The position numbers and the translations under genes were made by a program. A model generated the notes under the pieces. It did no database searches and was not told where the DNA came from. It saw only the letters and a program-made list of their open reading frames with translations. Shown one piece after another: positions 25,417 through 33,334 of a stretch of DNA of 64,000 bases. Origin of the DNA: Bog-473 sp035552095 (GTDB taxonomy: Bacteria; Actinomycetota; Acidimicrobiia; Acidimicrobiales; RAAP-2); assembly GCA_035552095.1 (NCBI GenBank), contig DASZMA010000142.1, positions 38,937 to 102,936 on the forward strand, given 5' to 3'. Numbering within the stretch: position 1 is the stretch's first letter; every line of letters begins with the position of its first letter.

Positions 25417-26334
25417 TTACAGACGGGGCAGCCCCATGGGGTTGGGGAACGGGAAGAGGCCAGAGGACTGGATGGCGCGGGCGCACCCGGCCGCGGCGCC
25501 CCGGAGGGTGCCTGTCTCCTCGTCGGTCAGTGCGGCGTAGGGCGCCTCGGCCAGGCGGTCGGTGAGCGCCTCCACCTCGGCGTGCCGGGCCCGGCCATGT
25601 TCGGTGGCGGCGCCGTCGGCGTCGAGCAGGCCCCGCCCGGCCAGCCGCTCCGCCCCCAGGGTCCACGCTGCCCCGTCCCAGCCCCGGTTGTCCCGCAGGA
25701 CCTCGGCCGGGACGCCCAGGGTCCCGCTGGCCAGCAGGTGGGCCTCCAGGCCGCTCAGGCCGTGCGCCACCAGCGCTGCCACGTGGCCGTCGCCGCGGTG
25801 CTCTCGCAGGGTGGTGCAGGCCTGCCAGGCCTCTGCCACCTCGAGCTGATCTCCGGACACCCCCCTTTGCCCCAGTGCGGCCGCCACGGCCGGCCAGAGC
25901 GCCCGGTTGGCGCCGGTCAGCACCCTCCCCTCGCCGGCGCAGTGGTCCACGGCCTGCCGGAGCAGGGGCAGGGCACGCCGGAGTCCACTCAGGGCCTCGG
26001 GTGGGCACAGCTCGCTCAGCGCCACTGAGGCCGCCTGGGCCCGCAGCACGGTCAATTGGTCGGGATCGATTGTCCCCCAACAGGCCGGGACGGCGGCGGC
26101 GATCATGGCCGGATGGAAGTTGAAGAAGGCCGCCGTGACCACCCCGGCGCCGACCGGGCCGAGCGGGGCGGCCCGGTCGGCGAAATAGCCGGTCCAGAAG
26201 CCCTGCAGGCCGGCGTCGCGCCGGGCGTGCCGGCAAGCCGGGGCGAAGTAGGTGACCGCGTGGACCGACTCGAGGGTGACCCAGAGGTCGCGGGCGCGGG
26301 CCCGGACCGGTGCTGGGTCGGACGCCTGGGTCAG
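25417..26334 (-). CDS. SCO6745-family protein, apparent CTG start overlapping qcrB stop
   Basis: The protein matches the uncharacterised actinobacterial SCO6745 family: ESVHAVTYFAPACRHA near the N-terminus, GFWTGYFADRAAPLG, then AAFFNFHPAMIAAAVP and DNRGWDGAAW. The only standard start in frame is GTG 26142, which would delete about 64 conserved residues. Just before the conserved part, CTG at 26334-26332 overlaps the qcrB stop as CTGA, the same geometry as the ATGA and GTGA couplings elsewhere. I therefore propose a CTG start giving 305 residues. Its position as the last gene of ctaE-qcrCAB suggests co-expression with the bc1 complex; the function is unknown. Confidence 0.75.
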   Translation of the reverse strand: MTQASDPAPVRARARDLWVTLESVHAVTYFAPACRHARRDAGLQGFWTGYFADRAAPLGPVGAGVVTAAFFNFHPAMIAAAVPACWGTIDPDQLTVLRAQAASVALSELCPPEALSGLRRALPLLRQAVDHCAGEGRVLTGANRALWPAVAAALGQRGVSGDQLEVAEAWQACTTLREHRGDGHVAALVAHGLSGLEAHLLASGTLGVPAEVLRDNRGWDGAAWTLGAERLAGRGLLDADGAATEHGRARHAEVEALTDRLAEAPYAALTDEETGTLRGAAAGCARAIQSSGLFPFPNPMGLPRL

Positions 26335-27899
26335 CGGGTGACCTGGCGCACGCCGGTGGGCGAGCTCCCGCCGTTGGCCGAGGGGCTGGCCACCAGCGGC
26401 TCAATGTCGATCCGGTCCGGCACGGGCTCGGGGTGCAGCTCGGTGTGCGTGTCGTCGGGCCGCGGGTCGGCCGTCACCGTGGAGTACTCGCCTTCGGCCG
26501 AACGGCTGACGATGACGGCCCGCTTGCGCTTGCCGATCCCCCCGACCCCTTGCATCTCGAGGCAGATCCGGTAGGTCACCAGGCCCGTGATGATGGGCAC
26601 GACGAAGAACAGGATCCGGAAAGCCCAGAGCACGAAGTTGAGCGACAGGTGGAAGTAGTTGGCCAGCACGTCGGTCGAGCTGGCCCCGAACACCGTGAAG
26701 AGCATGGCGAAGAAGGCGGCGCCGAACGCCGTGCGCTTGGGCCGGTCCCGCGGCCGGTCGAGCAGGTTGTGCAAATCGTTGTCGCCGGTGAACCGGCGTT
26801 CAATGGCCGGCCAGAGCAGGGCGATGTTGAAGACGAGCCCGGGGAAGATGACGGCCGGGAGGAACACCTCCAGCGGGATGGTATGGCCCCAGGCGGTGAA
26901 CTCCCAGGCCGGCATGATGCGCAGCGCACCGTCGGTCCAGCCCATGTACCAGTCCGGCTGGACCGCATAGGAGATCTTGTAGGGCAGATAGGAGCCGAAC
27001 TGCCAGATCGGGTTGATCTGGGCGAAGGCGCCGAGCAGGGCCGAGGCGGCCGCCACCATGAAGAGGAACCCGGTGGTCTTGGCCATGAAGGTGGGGAACA
27101 TCGGCGAGCCGACCACGTTGTTCTCGGTACGGCCCGGTCCCTTGAACTGGGTGTGCTTCTGGCGCACCAGCAGGGTCAGGTGGGCGCCAATGAGCGCGAA
27201 CAGGATGAGGGGGAAGATCAGGACATGGATGATGTAGAAGCGCGGTAAGACGGCGTTGCTGGGGAACGTCCCGCCCCAGATGAACGAGGACAGGTAGCTG
27301 CCGGCCAGGGGGATCGACTCGACGATGGAGTAGCCGATGCGCAACCCGGTGCCCGAGATCAGGTCGTCCGGCATGGAGTACCCGATGAACCCCTCGAAGA
27401 TGGCGATGATCAGCATGACGATGCCGATGGTGTAGTTGAGCTCGCGCGGCTTGCGGAAGGCGCCGGTGAAGAAGATGCGGGCCATATGGACGATGATCGA
27501 CCCGGTGAAGATGTCGGCCGCCCAGTGGTGCATCTGGCGCACCAACAGGCCGCCCCGGACGTCGAACGAGATGCGCACGGTGGAGTTGTAGGCCTCGGAG
27601 ACGTGCTGGCCGTGCAGCGGGGCGTAGCTGCCGTGGTAGATGACCTCGGTGGCCGAGGGCACGTAGTAGAGGGCGAGGAAGATCCCGGTGGCAATCAGGA
27701 CGAGGAAGGAGTAGAGCGAGATCTCGCCCAGCATGAACGACCAGTGGTCGGGGAAGATCTTGTCCAGGAAGACCCGGCCGCCCTTGGCCACACCGATGCG
27801 GTCGTCGAGCTCGTTGACGATATTGCCCACGCGCCCGTAGGGGCCGAGGGCCTCCTTGGCCTGCCGCGGGGTCTTGGCGTTCGCCGCCGTGGTGCTCAT
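26331..27899 (-). CDS. qcrB: Cytochrome bc1 complex cytochrome b subunit
   Basis: A 522-residue menaquinol:cytochrome c reductase cytochrome b. It contains the eight-helix core with haem-ligand histidines in MHHWAADIFTGSIIVHM and in HVLIFPLILFALIGAHLTLL. The quinol-oxidation loop has PDWYMGWTDGALR where mitochondrial enzymes carry PEWYFL. The C-terminal ~130 residues extend beyond the core, as in actinobacterial QcrB, and end in a charged tail. It is coupled to qcrA by ATGA. It passes electrons from menaquinol to QcrA and QcrC. Confidence 0.95.
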   Translation of the reverse strand: MSTTAANAKTPRQAKEALGPYGRVGNIVNELDDRIGVAKGGRVFLDKIFPDHWSFMLGEISLYSFLVLIATGIFLALYYVPSATEVIYHGSYAPLHGQHVSEAYNSTVRISFDVRGGLLVRQMHHWAADIFTGSIIVHMARIFFTGAFRKPRELNYTIGIVMLIIAIFEGFIGYSMPDDLISGTGLRIGYSIVESIPLAGSYLSSFIWGGTFPSNAVLPRFYIIHVLIFPLILFALIGAHLTLLVRQKHTQFKGPGRTENNVVGSPMFPTFMAKTTGFLFMVAAASALLGAFAQINPIWQFGSYLPYKISYAVQPDWYMGWTDGALRIMPAWEFTAWGHTIPLEVFLPAVIFPGLVFNIALLWPAIERRFTGDNDLHNLLDRPRDRPKRTAFGAAFFAMLFTVFGASSTDVLANYFHLSLNFVLWAFRILFFVVPIITGLVTYRICLEMQGVGGIGKRKRAVIVSRSAEGEYSTVTADPRPDDTHTELHPEPVPDRIDIEPLVASPSANGGSSPTGVRQVTR

Positions 27900-28846
27900 G
27901 TGGTGGTCCGCTCCCAGAAGCCGGGGCCGACGGCCTCGTCGTAGCCGGCCTGGGCCACCAGGTAGCCGTCGCTGTTGAAGGCCAGGGGCAGCTGGGGCAG
28001 GGGCCGGGGGGCCGGGCCGAACTGGGGCACGGCGCCGTTACGCACGTTGAACATGGACTGATGGCAGGGGCAGACCAGGAGTTCCAGCTCCTGTTCGTAG
28101 AGACCGACCGGGCAGCCCAGGTGGGTGCACATCTTGGAGTAGGCCACGTAGCCCTCAGGCGCCCAGGATTCCCGGCCCTTCATGGTGGTGAAGCTCTCCT
28201 CGCCCACCCGGATCAGCACGGTCTGGTCCATGGACTGCGCTTGAATGTTGTCCTGGAGCCCGCGCGGGAACACCGTCATGATGCCGCCGGTCACCAGGGT
28301 GGATCGGTGCACGGCCCGGCCGTTGGAGTCGACCAGGATCGACCCCTTCTTCCAGTCCGTCACGTCGAGTGATTTGCCGGGCACCGGGCCGAGCGAGCGC
28401 AGCAGCGGGAAGATGGCCACAATGCCGAAGATGCCCGAGCCCAGGGCGAAGAGGCCGCCCAGCAGTTTCCGGCGCTTGACCACCACCGCCGAGCGCTCGA
28501 CCAGGGCGGCCGCCATGGAGCTGCGCTCCTCGTCGGTGCCGGCCAGGACGTGGCGCTCCTCCACGAACGGTCCCTGGGGCATCAGGTACTTGCCCCAGGC
28601 CGTCAAGCCGAAGCCGAGGAAGAACAGGCCGGCGCCCATGGTGCCGCCCAGGATCCACGGGTTCCAGTTCTGCCAGTAGGCCGCGCCGAAGCCGGCCAGC
28701 ATGATGATGGCCAGCACGAAAATGAAGGCGATGATGCCCTCGACCCGGGCCGGGTTCCGAGCGGCGTCACCCAGATGCGGATCGTTCAGTGTGGCGATCG
28801 GCATCGGCACCTTGGTGCGCGAGGGCTCGTGTTCGGGATCGCTCAC
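27896..28846 (-). CDS. qcrA: Cytochrome bc1 complex Rieske iron-sulfur subunit
   Basis: A 316-residue Rieske protein of the actinobacterial type with three N-terminal membrane helices (two around residues 35-80, one near 130-150). The [2Fe-2S] ligands are in CTHLGCPVG and CPCHQSMFN; the Cys-His pairs and the disulfide cysteines are complete. The 'RRKLLGGLFALGSGIFG' segment before the last helix is a twin-arginine-like signal with a KR/RK variation. The start GTG overlaps the qcrC stop (GTGA). Confidence 0.95.
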   Translation of the reverse strand: MSDPEHEPSRTKVPMPIATLNDPHLGDAARNPARVEGIIAFIFVLAIIMLAGFGAAYWQNWNPWILGGTMGAGLFFLGFGLTAWGKYLMPQGPFVEERHVLAGTDEERSSMAAALVERSAVVVKRRKLLGGLFALGSGIFGIVAIFPLLRSLGPVPGKSLDVTDWKKGSILVDSNGRAVHRSTLVTGGIMTVFPRGLQDNIQAQSMDQTVLIRVGEESFTTMKGRESWAPEGYVAYSKMCTHLGCPVGLYEQELELLVCPCHQSMFNVRNGAVPQFGPAPRPLPQLPLAFNSDGYLVAQAGYDEAVGPGFWERTTT

Positions 28847-29826
28847 GAGCGCTCGCCAATCCAGAAGCAGATGAGGGCCAGGCCACCGACACCGAGCAGG
28901 AGGGCCACGAAGCCCTCGGCCACCGGGCCCACGCCACCTAACCCGGCGCCGCCGGGGCTGGCCGGGTGCTGGATGTTCGTCGTCACATACGCCACCACGT
29001 CACGTACCTGGGCATCGGAGAGGTTGCCCGAGAACCGGGGCATGTTGGCCGGGCCGGTGCGCATGGCTTCGGCCACCTGCTGGGGGGTGACCTCGCGGTT
29101 CTGGATGGAAGGCGCGTTGGTCCCGAAGGCCAGGGCGTCGCCGGCCCCGGTGATGGTGTGGCAGGCGGCGCAGTTCAGCGAGAAGAGGTCGGAGCCGACG
29201 GCCAGGTTCGCCCCCTTGAGGTGGGGATCGGGAATGGCCGGGGCGGCCGGGTCCAGGGAGTTCACGTAGGCGGCCAGCTCAAGGGCCTGCTTGGGGGTGA
29301 GCCGGGAGGGCTTGCGCTCGGCTTCCACCGCCTTGATGTCGGCGGCGGGCATACGGCCCGTGCTGACCCAGAAGTCGACCGTGGCCGGCCCCACTCCTTG
29401 GAGGTTGGGGCCGATGGTCGCCTTGCCGTCAGGTCCGATCCCGTTGGCGTCGGCGCCGTGGCAGCTCGAGCAGGTCTGGGCGAAGAGCAACTGGCCGGCG
29501 GACACGTAGGAGGCCGGCGGGTTCGAGTAGGTGATGGCGCTGTTGCCGTAGGACTCGACATTGCCCTTGGCGCAGGTGAGGAAACTGCTGCTGAATGGGT
29601 TGCCCGTGTTGGTGGCGGGGCTCACGCCCTTGAGGTTGACGGTGCCGCAGGCCTTGGTGTGGCCGGTGGTCGAGACCTGGGTGGCCAGCGCCTTCCCGCT
29701 GGCCGACGCGGCCGCACCGGGGAAGAAGAGGGCCAGCCCGCCGAGGGCGGCGATGGCCAGCAGGCCGCCCGGCAATACAAAGGAGGAGCGCCGTGATCGT
29801 CGGGAGCGGGTGCGGGTCTCTGACAT
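28843..29826 (-). CDS. qcrC: Cytochrome bc1 complex di-haem cytochrome c subunit
   Basis: A 327-residue membrane-bound di-haem cytochrome c that replaces both cytochrome c1 and soluble cytochrome c in actinobacteria. The haem-binding motifs are CSSCH (119-123) and CAACH (219-223); Met ligands lie in GRMPAAD and ANMPRFSG. There is an N-terminal signal anchor (about 16-42) and a C-terminal membrane helix. The segment between anchor and first haem (about 44-105) carries two extra Cys (60 and 85). Start ATG 29826 is two bases after the ctaE stop. Confidence 0.95.
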   Translation of the reverse strand: MSETRTRSRRSRRSSFVLPGGLLAIAALGGLALFFPGAAASASGKALATQVSTTGHTKACGTVNLKGVSPATNTGNPFSSSFLTCAKGNVESYGNSAITYSNPPASYVSAGQLLFAQTCSSCHGADANGIGPDGKATIGPNLQGVGPATVDFWVSTGRMPAADIKAVEAERKPSRLTPKQALELAAYVNSLDPAAPAIPDPHLKGANLAVGSDLFSLNCAACHTITGAGDALAFGTNAPSIQNREVTPQQVAEAMRTGPANMPRFSGNLSDAQVRDVVAYVTTNIQHPASPGGAGLGGVGPVAEGFVALLLGVGGLALICFWIGERS

Positions 29827-29828
29827 GG

Positions 29829-30434
29829 CTACTTGAGGAAGAAGAGGCAACTGAAGAGCCCGATCCAGACGATGTCGACGAAGTGCCAGTAGTAGCTGAC
29901 GCCCTGAATGGCGGCCAGCTCACCGGGGTCGCCTCCGACGTCACCTTTCATTCGCCCGAGGAGGAAGGCCATGGCCACCAGGCCCAGGAACACGTGGAGA
30001 CCATGGAGGCCGGTCATGATGAAGAAGAGCGAGCCGTAGGAGTTGGTGTACCAGCGGGTGGTCAGGAAGAGCCACTCGGTGGCCTGGTTGCCCAGGAACG
30101 CTGCGCCCAGGATGAGGGTGAAGATGATCCAGCGGCGGGCGGACTTGCGGCGGCGCCACTCGGCCTGATTGACGGCGTACTGCATGGTGAAACTGGAGGA
30201 CACCAGCACCAGGGTGAAGATGATGCCGCGGACCGTGTCGAGGTGGGTGCCGGCCGGCGGCCACACCCCGCCCGGGGCGTTGGCCCGGATGGTGAAGAAC
30301 GCGGCAAAAAGGCCACTGAAGAACATCAGCTCGGAGCCGAGCCAGATCATGACCCCTACGGCCAACATAGGGGGTCGATCGTGAACGATCTTGCCCTGTG
30401 GCGCGGGGTGCTCCACCGAAACAGCCTGGGTCAC
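29829..30434 (-). CDS. ctaE: Cytochrome c oxidase subunit III
   Basis: A 201-residue five-helix subunit III. Seen: the MLAVGVMIWLGSELMFFSGLFAAFF helix with the conserved Glu, NQATEWLFL, and the final GVSYYWHFVDIVWIGLFSCLFF. As in other actinobacteria it is separated from ctaCDF and leads the qcrCAB operon, which fits assembly of a bc1-aa3 supercomplex. The GTG start has a TAGAAA -10-like box 7 bases upstream and no ribosome binding site. Confidence 0.95.
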   Translation of the reverse strand: MTQAVSVEHPAPQGKIVHDRPPMLAVGVMIWLGSELMFFSGLFAAFFTIRANAPGGVWPPAGTHLDTVRGIIFTLVLVSSSFTMQYAVNQAEWRRRKSARRWIIFTLILGAAFLGNQATEWLFLTTRWYTNSYGSLFFIMTGLHGLHVFLGLVAMAFLLGRMKGDVGGDPGELAAIQGVSYYWHFVDIVWIGLFSCLFFLK

Positions 30435-30441
30435 AGGGCAA

Positions 30442-30474
30442 TTTCTAGTCGACCAGGGCCTGTTGGCGCCAACA
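30442..30474 (-). promoter_or_regulatory. ctaE-qcrCAB promoter with a 14-bp palindrome
   Basis: TAGAAA on the minus strand (30442-30447) lies 7 bases before the ctaE GTG. The perfect palindrome TGTTGGCGCCAACA (30461-30474) falls where the -35 element would be and is a candidate operator. It could also be the stem of a helD terminator, as helD ends at 30519, but it has no loop and no T tract. Confidence 0.45.
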
Positions 30475-30518
30475 AGCAGGTGACGGCGTTGCCGCCTGGT
30501 GCCTGGGAACGGCCCGCG

Positions 30519-32891
30519 TCAGCCGGGCGGGGTCACCAGGTCGACCGGGAGTGGCTCGGCGTGGACGATGGCCAGCCGTCGCGTCGGTCGCGTCATCGCC
30601 ACGTAGAGGGTGCGCAGCCCCCGTGTGGTAGGCACCGGCGGGCCCTCCCCGACCGAGTCGTCGCCCACGGCGGCCACCAGAGCCGGCTCCACCACCACCA
30701 CGGCGTCGAACTCGAGCCCGTTGGTCTCGTCGGCCGGCAACAGCACCAGCCCGGCCGCCAGGCCGTCCCCCGTGGGGTCGCGGGGGTCGATGGCGTACAG
30801 GCCGGCGTCGGAGAGGGCACGGGCCAGCTCGGGCAGCATGACGGCCGGTCCGAGTACCGCCACCCGACCCGGTGCCACCGCCGCCACCTCTTCCCGGGTG
30901 ACCTGGGCCACCGTCTCGGCCAGGGTGGCCCGGGCGGCCCGGACGATGCGGGGCTGGTTCCCCGACTGGCGCACCGGGCGCGGCGGGGCGATCGACGGCG
31001 CCGCCACCGCCAGCACCTGGGCCGCCAGGGCCACCACCTCGGACGGCGTGCGGTAGCTCACGGTGAGCTCGACCAGGCGGGGCGGGCGCTGGGGGGTGAG
31101 GTGACGGGTGACGTCGTCCCATTCCTGCGGGGCCCAGGGTCCGGTGGCCTGGGCGATGTCGCCCACCACGGTCATGGAGCCCGAGAGGGAGCGGCGGGCG
31201 AGCATGCGCAACTGCAGGGGGGACAGGTCCTGCACCTCGTCCACCACAATGTGGCCGAACGACCTGATGTCGTCCTCCTGGCCCAAGGTGGCCCCGTTGC
31301 TGGGCATGGGTGACGCCGCCAGGCCCTGGGGCCAGAACCCCACCTCCTGGGCGTTGCCCTCCTCGGCCCGGGCCACCCGGGCCCGGTTCAGTCGGGAGCC
31401 CCCCCGGCGTGGGCCGAGGATGGTGCGCGCTTCGTCAATGAGGGCGGTGTCGGCCACCGTCCAGGGCACCTCCTCGAGCGTGGCGCTGCGAGGCCGGTAC
31501 AGTCCGGCCGACTCCGCGGGGCTCAACGTGCCCTGCCCGGCCGCGCTCAGAAGGGGGCGGGCCCCGAAGAGGTCGTGCAGCAGCTCATGGGGGGAGAGCC
31601 GCGGCCACATGCGGTCGAGTGCCTCGGCCACCTGGGGGGTGCGACGCAGCCGCTGGGCCAGGTCGGCCTGCTCCTCGGCGCTGGGGGTGTCGTCCTCGCC
31701 CGGCGCCGCGCTGCGCACCTGACGGGCCCGGTAGTCGTCGGAGAGCGCCCGCAGCACGTGGGCCTCGACGAAGCGCCGGCGCACGTTGTGGGTGCCGGGA
31801 CGGCGCCGGGCCATGGCCACGATCTCCTCGGTGCTCTTGGCCCGCAGCCGCAGGACGCCGGCACCAAAGGGCACCTGCACGTCCTGGCGCAGCGGCCGCT
31901 GGCGGGTCCGCACGGCGCGGGCCAGCACCTCGACCATGCGCACATCGCCCTTGAGCTTGGCCGCCGCCGCGTTGTCGACCCCGCGCACCCGGACCTCGGG
32001 AACCAGGCCGGCCACGGTGGACAGGCTGACGCCGGTCTCCCCCAACGACGGCAGCACCTGCTCGATATAGCGCAGGAACAGCGGGTTGGGCCCGACCACC
32101 AGGACGCCCTGGCGTTCCAGCGGGAAGCGGTGGGTGTAGAGCAGGTAGGCGGCCCGGTGCAGCGCCACGGCGGTCTTGCCGGTGCCCGGACCGCCCTGCA
32201 CCACCAACACCCCGGTCAGGGGGGACCGGATGATCTCGTCCTGCTCGCGCTGAATGGTGCCGATGATGTCGCCCATGTGCCCGGTGCGGGCCTGGCCGAG
32301 GGCCGAGAGGAGAGCCCCGGGGCCGCCGAGCACCATCCCCTCGGACAGCAGGCGTTCGCCTTCGGAGTCGTCGCCGGGGCGGGCGTCGTCGACCGGGAGC
32401 AACGGGGCACCGGGGGCCCGGGTGGGGTCGACGAAGTACTCGTCCTCCAGCCCCAGCACCGTGCGCCCACGCACGGCCAGGTGGCGGCGGCGGGCCAGGC
32501 CCTGCGGGTCCAGCCCGGTGGCCCGGTAGAACGGCTCGGCCACCGGCGCCCGCCAGTCCACCACCAGCGGTTCGTGGTCGGGACCGGACACGGCCAGGCG
32601 CCCTATGTGGAAGGACTCGCCGAGCAGCGAGCCGTCCGGGTCGTCGGCGTCGGGGAAGCGGTCGATGCGACCGAAATAGAGCGCCTGGTCGCCGATGTCG
32701 AGCTGCTCCAGGCGGGCCAGACTGGTGCGCACGACGATGTCACGCTCGGTGCGGGACTGGAACGTGCCGCCCCGGCCCAGGTCGAGGACGCCCTGGAGCA
32801 TGTGGCGGGCTTCGCCCCGCATGGACTCAAGGCCATCGTGGGCGCGATTGAGGAACTCCTGCTCAGCCTCAAGATCGGGATGGTCCGGCAC
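30519..32891 (-). CDS. helD: HelD-family ATPase (RNA polymerase recycling factor)
   Basis: A 790-residue UvrD/Rep-like superfamily 1 ATPase. The N-terminal ~50 residues form the coiled-coil expected to enter the RNA polymerase secondary channel. Walker A is GGPGTGKTA (near residue 235), Walker B is VVDEVQD, motif III is VVGDIAQ and the late motif is YVAMTRPTRRL. The VVDWRAPVAEPFYRAT block and the missing helicase 2B features fit HelD, which removes stalled RNA polymerase from DNA; the actinobacterial HelR subgroup protects against rifamycins. The GTG start has AGGGG upstream and a TAGGAT -10 box at 32931-32936. Confidence 0.9.
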   Translation of the reverse strand: MPDHPDLEAEQEFLNRAHDGLESMRGEARHMLQGVLDLGRGGTFQSRTERDIVVRTSLARLEQLDIGDQALYFGRIDRFPDADDPDGSLLGESFHIGRLAVSGPDHEPLVVDWRAPVAEPFYRATGLDPQGLARRRHLAVRGRTVLGLEDEYFVDPTRAPGAPLLPVDDARPGDDSEGERLLSEGMVLGGPGALLSALGQARTGHMGDIIGTIQREQDEIIRSPLTGVLVVQGGPGTGKTAVALHRAAYLLYTHRFPLERQGVLVVGPNPLFLRYIEQVLPSLGETGVSLSTVAGLVPEVRVRGVDNAAAAKLKGDVRMVEVLARAVRTRQRPLRQDVQVPFGAGVLRLRAKSTEEIVAMARRRPGTHNVRRRFVEAHVLRALSDDYRARQVRSAAPGEDDTPSAEEQADLAQRLRRTPQVAEALDRMWPRLSPHELLHDLFGARPLLSAAGQGTLSPAESAGLYRPRSATLEEVPWTVADTALIDEARTILGPRRGGSRLNRARVARAEEGNAQEVGFWPQGLAASPMPSNGATLGQEDDIRSFGHIVVDEVQDLSPLQLRMLARRSLSGSMTVVGDIAQATGPWAPQEWDDVTRHLTPQRPPRLVELTVSYRTPSEVVALAAQVLAVAAPSIAPPRPVRQSGNQPRIVRAARATLAETVAQVTREEVAAVAPGRVAVLGPAVMLPELARALSDAGLYAIDPRDPTGDGLAAGLVLLPADETNGLEFDAVVVVEPALVAAVGDDSVGEGPPVPTTRGLRTLYVAMTRPTRRLAIVHAEPLPVDLVTPPG

Positions 32892-32930
32892 CTCGCCCCT
32901 TTCTCCCCCCGCCCGTCAGGGAAACGGTTC

Positions 32931-32981
32931 ATCCTAAACGACGGCCGAGCGCCGGGGAGCACGGTGCCTGCCGCCTACGAT
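32931..32981. promoter_or_regulatory. Divergent helD / ybjQ promoters
   Basis: Minus-strand TAGGAT (32931-32936) would serve helD with a leader of about 30-40 bases. Plus-strand TACGAT (32976-32981) would serve ybjQ with a leader of about 22 bases carrying GAGGGAGG at 32997-33004. Confidence 0.4.
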
Positions 32982-33010
32982 GCAGCGAAGCAACAAGAGG
33001 GAGGCCACGC

Positions 33011-33334
33011 ATGCTGATTTCGACCATGAACGACGTGCCTGGTTACAAGGTCACGTCGGTGCTCGGCGAGGTGTTCGGGCTCACCGTGCGCTCACGCAAC
33101 ATCGGCTCCCAGTTCGGGGCCGCCTTCAAGTCCCTGGCCGGCGGCGAGCTCAAGGGCATGACGAAGAACCTGCAGCTGAGCCGGGAGGAAGTGGTCGGGC
33201 GCATGGTGGCCGAAGCCGAGGAACGGGGCGGCAACGCCGTGCTGGCCATGCGCTTCGACACCTCGGAAATGGGCGGGAACTGGACGGAGATCTGCGCCTA
33301 CGGCACGGCGGTCGTGATTGAGCCGCTCGGGTGA
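33011..33334 (+). CDS. YbjQ/UPF0145-family protein
   Basis: A 107-residue cytosolic protein of the YbjQ family, sometimes called a heavy-metal-binding domain; members form pentamers of unknown function. Seen: PGYKVTSVLGEVFGLTVRSRN at the N-terminus, the middle amphipathic helix and AEERGGNAVLAMRFDTSEMG at the C-terminus. Unlike typical members it has no Cys; the metal role is therefore doubtful. The stop overlaps the hemE GTG by four bases, which ties it to the haem operon. Confidence 0.85.
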   Translation: MLISTMNDVPGYKVTSVLGEVFGLTVRSRNIGSQFGAAFKSLAGGELKGMTKNLQLSREEVVGRMVAEAEERGGNAVLAMRFDTSEMGGNWTEICAYGTAVVIEPLG

